From NCBI GenBank assembly GCA_034509755.1, contig CM067539.1:27964001-28028000 (forward strand): 64,000 nucleotides of DNA. Reading direction: 5' to 3'. Every line of letters starts with the position of its first letter. The stretch's first letter is position 1. The notes beneath the pieces are model-generated. The model made no database searches. It was not told the DNA's origin and saw nothing but the letters and a program-made list of their open reading frames with translations. Positions 12,267 through 23,500 of this stretch are shown in pieces. The DNA is from Anisodus tanguticus. Lineage: Eukaryota > Streptophyta > Magnoliopsida > Solanales > Solanaceae. The position numbers and the translations under genes are program-made.

Positions 12267-12687
12267 CTGGACCGCTAAGTTTGGTAAGAAAAAGCCGGCT
12301 CCACGATGTCAAATCATAGGCAGCCAAAGCGCTATACCGATTGCCAAACACATCAGCAATAGCAACCAAAACCCGGTTCCTTTCCCGGTCTATCGTTAAA
12401 CCGAGCGACGCATTGCCGGTCAAATCAACATCCTTCACAACCGGAATTTCCTGTAACACGTCGCCTAGAGAATAATCAGCATCGACCGGAATCACACCTA
12501 AACCGCCTTCAAAGAAACTCACAATGAACCGGCGGTTCAGATCATCCCATTTGGAACACTCACGTAACCACCCGGTGCTATGGTAATGATAAACGTGTGT
12601 TTTCGGGGCGGAAGTTTCTAGATGGATGATAAACGCGATAGGAATTGCTGATATAAAAAAGAGGAATAGAAGGAAGAAAGAAGGCAT
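12267..12687 (-). CDS. SMP-30/NHL-like beta-propeller protein, exon 1
   Basis: First exon. I choose the ATG at 12685-12687 because it starts MPSFFLLFLFFISAIPIAFI, a signal peptide or signal anchor that begins directly at that Met. An upstream in-frame Met at 12756 adds only a Ser/Thr/Asn-rich leader. The chain then reads HVYHYHSTGWLRECSKWD, FEGGLGVIPV and ASLGLTIDRERNRVLVA, the first blades of the propeller. The donor CCAG|GTAGTC at 12267/12266 joins in phase to exon 2 at 8371. Joined product about 322 residues, no breaks, so probably a working gene. It is likely secreted or membrane-anchored in the endomembrane system. Confidence 0.85.
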
Positions 12688-13212
12688 TTTATTTTTTGTT
12701 GGAGAGAAAAATATGGTATTTTGAGTGTTTATAGTAATGTGTGACTGAGAGTACAAAGTTAGGTGAAAATTTGGAAAGAATATAAAGAGATACTGATGAG
12801 AAAAAAGTTAAAGATTCAACACGAATTTTCAAAAAGTATTGGTGGCGTCTGTTTCAATTTCAAACAAAAAGTTAGAAAGAATTACTCTAATGGTAAAAAT
12901 AATTGAAAAAATATTCCAATACTTTTTGAAAATAAACTTTACTAATTATTCTTTGGTGAGTCTATATTTTAATGATGAAAATTTCATCTCAACTACACGA
13001 ATTGGAATAACTTTTTCCTCCATTAAAATTTGGTCAAAAATTATCCTCGTTACCAAATCGGCCCGAATCTACCTTTATTTGCTTTAGTTAAAACTTTAAT
13101 TTTAGTTTTTGGCGATTGAATTATGATTTTGATGATCGACAAATAAATAATCATATTGGTCGGGTGTTGCAGCCTGAAGAATCTGGTCTTATAAAGTGGT
13201 TTTTATAGAGTG
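12688..13212. other. upstream region of the SMP-30-like gene
   Basis: It holds the 5' flank and probable promoter of the minus-strand gene. A clear TATA box cannot be assigned with confidence. No other gene is seen. Confidence 0.4.
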
Positions 13213-13397
13213 TGTGTCCAGGTGCGGAGCTAGTAAGGGCTGAGGCCGAATTCTCTTGGACGAAAAATTACATTATATATATAAGGTTAAAATAATTTTT
13301 TAGGTATATTTAGTAGACGTTGAATTCCATTGACTTCTTCGTGTGTTTACTTCTTTGTATTTTTTAACCCCTCTAGTAAATATTCTGGCTCCGCCGA
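13213..13397. repeat. short repeat with gcggagc terminal inverted repeats
   Basis: It begins gtgcggagctag and ends ctggctccgccg, an imperfect inverted pair about 11 bp long. The length and AT-rich core suggest a small MITE or a fragment of one. Confidence 0.45.
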
Positions 13398-13587
13398 TTA
13401 CTTTAATACGAGTTGATTTAGGATTTACTTTCACGCGTAATATTATTTACGTCGTGTTATATGACCTAGCAGTCGTGTAATAATAGAGAATCTTCGAGGA
13501 TCATTATTGTCATTAATGAGTCCAAAGCGTGCAACAATAAAAGTTTATTTTAAAGAAAGACGTGTGTTTTTCCTTAAACTTACTTTA

Positions 13588-14020
13588 TTCTCTAGCGCGG
13601 AGCCGTCCTTGGGGCGGTCGAGGCGGCGGCGCCGCACAAGGCCCCCGACCGGCGGGGCCTCCACTCCAGAATTTTCATTTTTCTTTTATTGGTTTCAAAT
13701 ATTAAGATATATACTAAACATGCCTCCAATCTTATCAGTGAGAGCTGTAGCCTAGCGGTTGAAGACTTCTTTTAAAAGTCTTTCTCTAGTGAGGTCGTGC
13801 GTTTGAATTCAATGAGTAGCGAAAGACTTTTTTTTAACACAAAATCAGATTTGGCCTCAAGTCCCAAATAGTGTTTACTATACATTTATTGGATGTTTTG
13901 ATCAATATTTTTTTAAATATTGATTAATTAGTTAATTTTAATTTTAATGTGAATAAAAAAGGGTCTCTTTTTATTTCTCGCAGCGGACCCTTAAAAGTAT
14001 AGAAACGGCTCTGCTCTAGC
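13588..14020. repeat. MITE/SINE-like repeat with GC-rich head and tRNA-like boxes
   Basis: The ends ctagcgcggagccgt (13590s) and acggctctgctctag (about 14003-14018) form an imperfect inverted repeat. A very GC-rich segment occupies 13595-13665. At 13746-13810 the sequence tagcctagcggttgaa, followed by gtgcgtttgaattc, resembles the A and B boxes of a tRNA-derived RNA polymerase III promoter. It could be a SINE inside a MITE, or one composite element. Confidence 0.5.
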
Positions 14021-14412
14021 GTTAAAAGAGTAAGTATTATTATTCTTTTTATGTTTATCTCTAAACCATGTTGCTAACCGTGTATTTTATATATTGGATG
14101 AGTTTGCCCTGTTGCAACGCACCTACATTGATAGTATTGAGAGAGCAAAAGCTAGAAGTAATTCATGTTGAGCAAGAGATATATCAAATTAAAGAACCTA
14201 GCTTTATTGTTGAAGTCTCTTTTAGTTTCTTGGTTTGTCAAAAATCTTATAATAGGCGTTCTTGAGTTGTAACCTAATTAGCTTATTTTAGAAACATACT
14301 TGTTAGGTAATCTCCAGAGGAAACATTTTGTACTTTTGGGCTAGAGTTAGCATGAAGGTTCATTTCAATTCGTGTAATGGTAGGCAGTCAAATAACTGGG
14401 ATTTAGTCTTCT
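14021..14412. other. intergenic, no gene recognised
   Basis: It contains a 65-codon open frame (14068-14265) with no recognisable family. Probably chance. Confidence 0.4.
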
Positions 14413-14414
14413 AG

Positions 14415-14630
14415 GAGTCGTTTGGTTCAAAATAAGGTTATCTCAAAAATATAATCTCATGATTATAATTAGGATTGACAATCTCACCTTCTACATGGGA
14501 TAAAATAATTTTGTGATTGTGATATAAATTTTAGCTTGATTTTAACTAATACGCACGACCAAACACTTGATAATTTAATCCAAAATTTTATACTTGGATA
14601 AATCTGCTGATACATGTTGCCAAACAGCCC
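14415..14630. mobile_element. MITE-like element (tcgtttggttca ends)
   Basis: The left end gtcgtttggttca and the right end gttgccaaacagccc form a short imperfect inverted repeat around 216 bp of AT-rich non-coding DNA. It resembles the class of the 11311-11694 element but is more diverged. Confidence 0.5.
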
Positions 14631-14799
14631 ATTAGGTTACAGAGTTTGTAATATAAAATTGTTCATTGCTTTTAGTGATATTTTTTAGAGAAACTTCAGA
14701 GGTGGGTCATGATTTCTACTCATTTGAGTAAGGTTCTTTCTACGTAACATATCTCGTGTAAGTTATTTTCGCACATTATTTACTACAAAAGTAGATTGT

Positions 14800-15032
14800 T
14801 ACTCTCTCCGTCTCAATTTATATAATATAGTTTGATTGGACACGGAGTTTAAGAAATAATGGAAGACTTTTGAATTTTATGATCTAAAACAAGCCAAAGA
14901 TATTTATGTGATTATAGATAATCTTATTAAGTGTAAAGTTTAAAGTTAAACTATTGTCAAATAAGGAAACGTCAGTCTTTTTGGGACTGACTAAAAAAGA
15001 AAGTGTGTCATATAAATTGGGACAGATGAAGT
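14800..15032. mobile_element. Stowaway-like MITE, second copy
   Basis: The ends tactctctccgtctcaattta and ataaattgggacagatgaag pair as inverted repeats. The interior shares most of its sequence with the copy at 11756-11982, in the same orientation. Confidence 0.72.
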
Positions 15033-15189
15033 ATTTTTCTTTGAGAAATGTAACAATGCATTTACTTGGACATTTTGGCTCCAACTTTCTGTTTTAAGTT
15101 TTCATACAAGTGATAGTTCCTGGTTTTCACACCCATATGTTAAAAATAGGTTATTTGAGATTTCTCTTTCCACTTACAGTATGACAGTA

Positions 15190-16691
15190 TATGTCTTACA
15201 TTATCACAATAGACCAATGTAGCCTTATCGTTGGGATAGTGAAGTTCCAGGAGAAGGTTGTGTATCCAACAAGACTCGGAAATAATATTTGCTATACCTC
15301 GATACTCGGCTTCGGCACTGGATCGAGATAGAGTAGGTTATCTTTTAGAAGACCAAGAAAGCAAGTTATCTCCGAGGAACACACAGTAACCCGATGTGGA
15401 TCGACGAGTGTCAGAACATCCACCCCAGTCAGCATCAGAATAAGAGGTGAAGTTGGAGAGTGAGGACTTGTATATGTGTAAGCCGAAATGAAGAGTACAT
15501 TGTACATATCACAAAATTCGTTTGAGGGCATTCATATGTTCATCTGTCGGGTTGTACATGTGTAAGCATATTTATTGCACGGCATATGATATATTTGGTC
15601 TCGTGAAAGTGAGATACTATAATGCTCCTGCTACACTGCGATAGTGAGTCGGGTCGGCGTACAGAGAACCCGAAGAAGCACTGAGTTTGGAATTATTGTC
15701 CACCGGTGTGTGGACCGGTTTGCAAGACGTCATGCCTGCTCGGTCAAAGATCTCTTCGGCATACTTCTTTTGACAAAGAAATAAGCCATCTGCATGTCTC
15801 GTAACAGCAATGCCCAAAAAATAGCTTAGGAGGGCCCAAATCCTTCATAGCAAACTCAGAGGCAAGAAGCGACATAATGGATCGGCGAAATGCATCAGAA
15901 GATGTAGTTAGGATGATGTCATTAACATATAACATAATGTATGCCATGTCATTACCCTTGCGATAGATGAAAAGTGAATGATCAGATTTGCTATGTGAAA
16001 AACCGATAGAGGATACAAAGTTAGTAAACCGTTGGTACCACGCACGAGGATCATGTTTCAGTCCATAGAGCAATTTCTTCAAATGACACACATAATCTGG
16101 ATAGACTGGACCTGAATCTTAAAGGTTGATGCATATACATAGTCTCATGAATGTCTCCATGCAAGAAGGCATTTTGACATCCAGCTGATGAATGGGCCAT
16201 GATTTGGACAAAGCAATACTGAGAACGGTCCGAATAGTTGTCGGTTTCACCACCGGGCTGAATGTTTCATCACAATCCATGCCCACCTATTGAGACATGC
16301 CATCACCTATAAGACGAGCCTTGTACCTCTCAAAAGAACCGTCAGATTTCTTTTTATGTCTAAAAGTCCACATAGAACGAATAACATTAGCATCATGAGG
16401 ACAGGGCACTAGCACTCACATATTGTTTTCAATAAGAGCATTATATTCGTCAATCATGGCAGATTTCCAATTAGGATCGGACAAGGCATTTTTCGGGTTG
16501 CGAGGAAGAGGTGAAGGGGCAACCGAATTCGACAAATTAAATTGTCGTTTGGGTTTGAAAATGTCGTGCATATCATGGGTTTCCATCATCTGTGTGGGTA
16601 CCGCGGAAGGTGGGGCGGGATCGGGAAGCAGATGGGGCAGAGTTGCAGGCCGAGAGGAAGCAGTGGAATCAGGGAGAAGGGGCGGGGGCAT
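15190..16691 (-). pseudogene. copia reverse transcriptase and RNase H
   Basis: The frames are broken. The RT start (NPKNALSDPNWKSAMIDEYNAL) is at 16416-16691. The central RT (MCHLKKLLYGLKHDPRAWYQRF, then LYVNDIILT) is at 15744-16091. The RT thumb is at 15617-15817. RNase H (EYRGIANIISESCW, ELHYPNDKATLVYCDN) runs down to about 15190. The catalytic YVDD box reads YVND, so polymerase activity would be lost even without the frameshifts. Confidence 0.85.
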
Positions 16692-16721
16692 TATTTGAGG
16701 GGAGAGAGTGACCTCGGGTAG

Positions 16722-18180
16722 TCAAGAGTGGTTGTTCTGAGGAGTATGTAGCGGGGCTGGCTGGCCCACCCAATACGAGATAGAGGGAGGTGGGTCGGGC
16801 GTCGGTGATGGTAGCGACTGATTTTGCAAATGATGAATTAGAAGAGGATTAAGGCTGTCATTTAAGAAGTCATAGGAATTCAGAGGTGGGGAATTGAGTT
16901 TGGGAAAGGAAAATTGAGACTCATCAAATATGACATGACGAGAAATGATTATTTTTTGGCTGGATAGGTCGTAGCAGTTGTAACCACGATGATTAGGGGG
17001 TAACCCAAAAATACACATATGGTGGTCCTAGGTTGCAGCTTGTTGATTTGTGTGGAGGGATGGAGGGGGTAGCATAGACATCTGAAAGTTCTTAAATGCT
17101 TATAGAAAGGATCCCGAAGATAGAGAACTTGAGTGGGAGACTTGTGTTTGAGAGACTTGTTGGGGTGAATGTTTAAGAGATAAGTTGCCATGGATAAAGC
17201 CTAATGCCAAAATGAGGGGGGATAGAGGCGTGGGCAAAGAGGGCACGAACTACGTTGTTTATGGTCATAATTTTTCGTTCAACTTTGCCATTTTATGGAG
17301 AGCTGTGGGGACAAGAAAAATGAAAAACAAGGTTATTTTTGGCACAGAAAAGCTTGAATTGATTATTATCGAATTCCCTCCCACTGTCACATTGAAAAAA
17401 ATTGATAATCTTTTCAAATTGTGTCTTAATGAAAGCGATGAATGAAGAAAAAATAGAATATACTTGGGATTTAATTCCAATGGGAAAAGTCCATAGGAAG
17501 TTTGAATAATCATCTAAAAACAACATATAGTATCGATGCCCAGCTGTGCTTAAAATAGGAGAAGTCCATAAATCACTGTGTATTATATCAAAAGGCATTA
17601 AAGTCCAAGTAGATAAAGAATAAAATGGCAACTTGACATATTTCTCAAAAACACAAGATTCACAAATAGGAGTATAAGATACATGTTTGCAATCTATAAA
17701 TTTATTTTTGCGAAAGGAGCGTAAAATAGAGTCTCCCGGATGTCCTAATTTATTATGCCATAAAGAGGAGGAAATAGTTGCAAGAGATGACAGAGATGAG
17801 GTTGGATGAACGACGGTGGTGGTAATAGGATAAAGGTCCCCTGTGCTATCACATCGCATTATTCGCATCCCTGTCATAAGGTTCTTTACATAAAAACTAA
17901 AAGGATCAAATTCAAGAGAAACATTATTGTCGGTTGTGAAACGACGCACAAATATTAGATTTTTGATATCGGGGCACGGAGAACATTTTTTAAAGCTAAT
18001 AGAGGGTGTGGTGGAGAGAGACATGATTTTCCACAACCTCGAATAGGAATGTCATGTCCACTACCAATAATAATATGATGATTTAAATTGCTCTTATTGA
18101 AATAAGATGAGAGAGTACATTAGGATGCCATCATATGAGATGTGGCGCCAGTATCCATGTACCAACTGTTGTCTGGAATG
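16722..18180 (-). pseudogene. copia protease and integrase
   Basis: The protease motif WYMDTGATSHM is encoded around 18125-18160. The integrase HHCC region (WHNKLGHPGDSILRSF, then CESCVFEKY) and the core (FDIIHSDLWTSPI, then HRYYMLFLDDYSNFLWTFPI and CDSGREFDNN) lie in the frame at 17293-18036. The C-terminal part (KHKSPTQVLYLRDPFY, FRCLCYPLH) lies at 16949-17191. Frameshifts separate the blocks. Confidence 0.87.
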
Positions 18181-18209
18181 TTGAGGGACATCGTTTCCAT
18201 AGCCGCCTC

Positions 18210-19253
18210 AATATCTATCGAGGCGTAGGTGGAAGGAGGAGAGATATGTGCAATATATGCCTGATGTGGACGTGCACCGAAGATGCCGATATGGGGCTGT
18301 TGGGCCGGAGGTGGGGCCCAGGAGGATGTCGGGTATGGGTAAGGTGGAGCAACCTGAGCCGGCTGAGCCTATGTAGCCCATGGCGGGTAGGTAGCCCACG
18401 ATGGAGGTTGTTGCCACTGCAGCTGCCGCTGTGGGTTGCTGCCAACCGGCAGTGGCTGGCCCCTCCCGCCACGACTGTCGCGTGCTTTGCCAGAGTTTCG
18501 CCTTTTATGGTGATTTTGGGAAGGCGGGCCATGTCTCGGGTCATCGGGTTACCGGTTTTGTGAATTGGAAAATGGGGTCCTGCTGTCGGCGGAGGGGCGC
18601 GGCATCGGCGGTGGTTGAATGAGCTGCAACCCGCTTTGTTTTTCGGGTTTCTTCAAAGATGAGTCTCAAACGGGCCTCATAGAATGGAGGCAATGGCGTG
18701 CATTGTTGGAGGATGGTAGCGACGTCGTCATAAGTTTCATTCAAACCCGCAATAAGTTGCATCACCAACCGTTGATTAATGACTGGTGCACCGAGGTTGG
18801 AGAGTTGATCGGCAATCATCTTAAGTTCCTGACAATAAGCCGACACATTTGGAAAATCATCATGTTGAATGTCCTTAAATTAATTTTCTAGGTACAAGGC
18901 ACGTTGTGTCTTATTATCCTGAAAATTACTTTTCAAGCGCTCCCACATTTGTCGAGCTGTGGCATCGATTTCAATGATTGTATGACATAGATCATTTGAG
19001 ATCGTGTTGTAGATCCATTGTAGAACAACCACATCTAAGAGGGACCAAAAGTCATCATCAGAAACATCAGGGTGTTCCAGGGGCTTTGATTTACGAGGGA
19101 TGATATGGTCGATGACTTTGTACACATAACAATGAATCTTAAATAATTCCACTCAAGATGAATACTGACCCTTTTCCATCTCAAGAGTTATGAGAATGAT
19201 GTTTTTGATGTTGTTAACTGCAAGGGCAGGATGGAATTTAGGTTGTTCAGCCA
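18210..19253 (-). pseudogene. copia gag
   Basis: The start ATG at 19251-19253 gives MAEQPKFHPALAVNNIKN, a typical copia Gag N-terminus just downstream of the leader. A TGA stop at about 19152-19154 replaces the usual Trp codon. The frame continues as VELFKIHCYVYKVIDHI (18880-19152) and then SAYCQELKMIADQLSNLGAP (18541-18846). The zinc-knuckle region below 18540 is degraded. Confidence 0.8.
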
Positions 19254-19350
19254 TTGAAAAGTTTGGGGAAGAGGAGAGGGAGAAAGTTTGGGGAGGGCGG
19301 CTGCCGAGGGTTGGGGCGGCCGAGAGGTTAGGAAGAGAATTTTAGGATTT

Positions 19351-19364
19351 GGCTGCTGATACCA
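19351..19364 (-). other. tRNA-Met primer-binding site
   Basis: The minus strand reads TGGTATCAGCAGCC next to the LTR end. This is close to the TGGTATCAGAGC consensus complementary to the initiator tRNA-Met 3' end, which primes minus-strand synthesis in copia elements. Confidence 0.8.
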
Positions 19365-19368
19365 CAAA

Positions 19369-19559
19369 TGAATATGTTCCCCTCCCTTGCATTGACTATT
19401 ATATACAATATATATAGTGTTACATAATTATTTACTCATTTACAAACTAGGTAACTAATCTTCCTAATTGCAATTGAACTACACTTCCTAATTACAATTG
19501 GACCATAATTTTAGCTAATATAGGAGATGTACAAAGAATATTCTAGAAATATTCTATCA
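19369..19559 (-). repeat. 5' LTR of the minus-strand copia element
   Basis: It starts TGATAGAATATTTC (minus strand) and ends ACATATTCA four bases before the primer-binding site. It is 191 bp, the usual size for small plant copia LTRs. Confidence 0.75.
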
Positions 19560-19890
19560 ATATATCATCCTCATACTCCTGCAAATCCTTAAGAGTATCC
19601 ATTGATTCCTCCTTCTTTCTGTAACCAACAAAGCTTAGAACTTTTCCCTCCAAATAATCAGAGGGTGTTTCTCGATCAACTCAGAACCTTCATAAGCACT
19701 GTTGAGAAATACATGAAACCTTTTACCCCATTCTGAAACATAAAAGATTCCAAAATGTTTAAGCAACAGCCTCATCAGCTTCTGAGGCATTACAAACTCC
19801 TTCCTAAAATGTGTCAAGTAATCTCTCACCAACCTATTTCCATTGTAAAACTCAACAGCCCGTGCATCACTGCAACTGCCCTCTTATTGA
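19560..19890 (-). pseudogene. PORR-domain (plant organelle RNA recognition) gene fragment
   Basis: Minus-strand translation gives VRDYLTHFRKEFVMPQKLMR, LLLKHFGIFYVSEWGKRFHV, FLNSAYEGSELIEKHPL and WREK, followed by SFVGYRKKEESMDTLKDLQE in another frame. This matches the C-terminal half of PORR-domain proteins, which act in organelle group II intron splicing. A one-base shift after WREK produces a premature stop at about 19635. The fragment is cut off on the downstream side by the copia LTR and lacks the N-terminal half, so it is a dead fragment. Confidence 0.8.
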
Positions 19891-20599
19891 ACTACAGTAT
19901 TCCAGCCTTTAATGTCGTCGGATAGATTATGTTTTATTTTAGTTTTTTCTTTTGTGTGTGTGTGTGTGTGTATTTCATTTGATTTAATTGTGTTGCCGCA
20001 ATAGTGCAAAGTTGCAGTATTTCTTATGTTACTGTTAAGCTCCGTAGCTTGTAATGATTTTCACAATAATTTGATAGTAGTAAATTTTAGAGAATTACAT
20101 ATACAGATGAAAAGAAATGTAACTGTATTCAAGGCTTTAGCAGAGAAGTCAAGTTTAACCCTTCGGTTGATTTAGAAACAAAAAGTATTCCTACAGCAGT
20201 TTCACTTGTGTCATGAATATCAGGCTGGACAGCACATCTCTTCATCAATTTTCGGGACTTAGCTTTTTATGTTTTGATGTCATATTATGTGTTTATTTTG
20301 ACAATAACTCATTATTATTCGGCTACTCATTTTCTTGTGTTTAGTCAGGATTAGTTGCAATCGCTGAAGCCTATCCAGAATTGTTTTACAGAGTTTAAAA
20401 GAAGCATTAATATAATTCAAATGTCATTAAGGATACAAAATAATTTAAGAATGTAACTTCACTGCGCGATAATAACATGTATCGTCAGCAACTCCTACCT
20501 ACTCTAGCTAGCAACAAAGATACCAACAAGGCATCCATCAAATACTTATTTGAGGGACCCAGAACCAAGTGCTCCAAAATGTACTCAACAATTGAAGAT
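19891..20599. other. spacer 3' of the terpene synthase pseudogene
   Basis: It contains a short GT microsatellite (gtgtgtgt, 19953-19971) and otherwise no recognised feature. The open frame that continues past the original terpene synthase stop down to 20485 results from a frameshift. Confidence 0.5.
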
Positions 20600-23500
20600 T
20601 TAAATTTCAACAGAGTCCAGTCCACCAACAAGGCGATAATGTGAGGTTTTAGTACTTTCTCAGGATGAGTGTATCCATCTTGATTGTGCTTATAAGTGAC
20701 ATCAATAATGCGAGCAAGATTGAGAATACGAGTGAGAATTTTTGTAGAGACAGGAGTTGGTCGAAGGATTCCTTCATTTACATCCTTCCATGCTATCTCG
20801 GCCATTTCTTGAAATTTTTCCATTGCCTCTTCTGTTGATACGCCATAATCTCTCATGTAACACTCAATTCCAGTTGCAATATGACCTCTACCCTTCTCAA
20901 CCTGAAAGGAAATCATACGTGTTGGTATAAGTATGACAACATTTTTCATTGGCTCATGGTTGTAACTCAGGTAAAATTAAAAATGTGAGTTTATTTGATG
21001 AAATGTATACCTCATATGTGGCTATGTCATCAATGACTCGACATAAGGTCACATTGGCTTCAAGAATTTTGTGGGATACAACAATTGGAGGGAACGAGAA
21101 GTAAGTAAATATTACAATTGCTAGAAAGGATAAACTAAAGATTACAACAAAACTGGAAATCAAGAATGAAACAAACTCCTTGTGTGATTTGCTAAGTCGA
21201 GTGATGGCACTCTGTCTTTAAGACAAGATTGCCCCGTATATCTCCTTTTACGTTGTCGGGCAATAGTCTCCCAAGATACAACAGCAACTTAACAATTGAG
21301 TAAAAGAAACTCAAGTGTTACTCTTGAAGAACTTTGAGTGTAGTAAACTTGCTAGAGAGGAAGAAGATGTTAGAAAATTCTGTAAATATTTTTAAGTGTA
21401 GTGTTCAACAATTGAGCCAAAGGCCTCAATTTATAGTGTAAGGAGATGACCCCTCAACTAGCCAACTAATGACCTTCAATAGCCAATGTAATGACACTTA
21501 TTGAGGGGTTACATTCAACCAAATAATGGCTGAATTCATGTGCCAAGTAATGGAGATTCAATGCTCCAAAACCAGCCCAAAGGTCAGAACTTTCCAACTT
21601 CCCGTCGCAACATTCTGCCTCCGAAGCGCCGCGGCTCTGTGAATTAGCGCCGCGGCTCTGTGAATTAGCGCCGCGGCTCCAGTGACTGGCCACCCAATTA
21701 GCGCCGCGACGATTTCCGACTCGTTTCATCTTACACTTTGTACACTTCTTCCTTCATTTTACCAACGTGGAATACTTTGTCATTTGGCCAATAACCGTCC
21801 ATCATTCTATGTCTCAAACGTATTACATACGTAACAATATCTCTTTCACTAGTGAAATTTGCGATACTTGGCACTACGTGTGCAAGTGTGTGGAAATGGC
21901 ATTTCCGACGTGCGGGGCTCCAATTGTTCGAGTCATAAATAATGGGATAAACTTAATTCCACATTAGTAAATTTCCAATAAATTTTAGGGTTCTTGGTCA
22001 ACCATTCAAAATCTTCCTTGTTAGCACACTTCATGCCCAAGTAGGATGTTGTCGTAAGCAAGTAATAAGTGCTAGTCGCTAATGCATTGTTAAGATACTC
22101 AGAAACAGGTGGCATATATCCTTCAATGAACCATTTTGCTTCCACAAAATAGTTTCTCACAATTTCTTTCATCTGTTAACAAGCAAAGACATTCAGCCAT
22201 CAATACATATTCAACGAATAAATTTCATTATAAACAAAAATGAGGAGAAAAAGCTACACAATTGATTGATAAACTGATTAATATTGAGTTAACTACGAGT
22301 ATAATTCATGATTCATACTCTTTTCTTTTGCATAGTGAACAACTTCAGATCTGCCATCCTTTGACAACTCTGTTTCATAATCGTTGTAGAGATCTAAAAG
22401 TGCTTTGTAACTGATTTTCATGTAATCCGGGAGCCGGTCAATTTGGTTAATATCCCACCTAATAAATGAAAAAGAAATGAATTCAATAAGTTTATCAGTT
22501 TAACATAACATATATCATAGGAAGAAGGAAAAATGTGTAGTGTTTGACGCCAAAGCTTGTCTTGGATTATAAATTGTAGGCAAAAATTCAAAATTGCAGA
22601 CAAAATTCGAGAAGTAGTTCGTACCTCTGAATGTCATCGGTGTAGACCTCAAGTTCTTTTACAATGCCATAAGCATTAAATGTGTCATCTACTATCGAAA
22701 TCATTGCTATAGTCTTAGCAAGCATGACACGAGCTTCCGAATATTGAGGTTCAGCATACACTCCCACGGTCCTAAAGTAGCACTTGACTGCTCTGTCCCT
22801 AGCATACGGAAGTGTTGTCATAAAATCCAAATCTTTCCACCACCTACAAAGTAAGTAACAACATATCAGATTCTGAGAATTTACTATAAAACAAATAATT
22901 TATATTTATAATGTAAATTGTTAACGTACTTTGATACTTCGCTGAGTTCTTGTTTGTGCAACATCTGAAGTAAATTGAAATCCAATTTGGCGGCAAATCG
23001 AAGCAACACATCATTCTTCAATTCCTCCTCATCGTAGAAGGAGATGAAGTAGCGTGTCTCAACTCTTGGTATGCTCTTATGGAGAGATTGCTCAAGGGCA
23101 TGTGTCACTTGCTAACTCAGAGGTGACTTCAAATGTGGAGCTGCAGATTCAAGATGAGCAGTGGAAAAAGCAAGTGCCTCTTCCAAAACATCCTCTCCAT
23201 GAGTCCTTACATGTGAAGCTTCATAAAAGTTCAATAGACCCCTGATGTCGTCGCTAAGAGATTCCTTGAATTTTCCATTTGCGTTTTGAAATCTGCTAAA
23301 GATTTCTGGTTCATGAAGAATAACAAAAGATCAGTTTTCATGCAGAAAAGCATAAAAACATAAAAACAAAAATTCCCTGGTGTAAACTACCAAGAATTAT
23401 TGATATAACAACAAACAAAAAACATATGTATCATACGTAATGGACCTACCTGGGGAGATATTGTAACCATGTTGTCTCAATAGTCGAAATTGAAGGGATA

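Larger units (their letters stand above)
15190..19559 (-). mobile_element. Ty1/copia retrotransposon, decayed, 3' truncated
   Basis: On the minus strand the order is 5' LTR (19369-19559), primer-binding site, gag, protease, integrase, RT and RNase H, stopping inside RNase H at about 15190. No 3' LTR is present. Several frameshifts and stops interrupt the coding region. The insertion lies at the 3' end of a PORR gene fragment. Confidence 0.88.

Noticed and set aside
18135..18563. 142-codon Trp/Arg-rich plus-strand ORF
   Set aside because: Antisense to the gag/protease region of a minus-strand copia element. Composition reflects the opposite strand.
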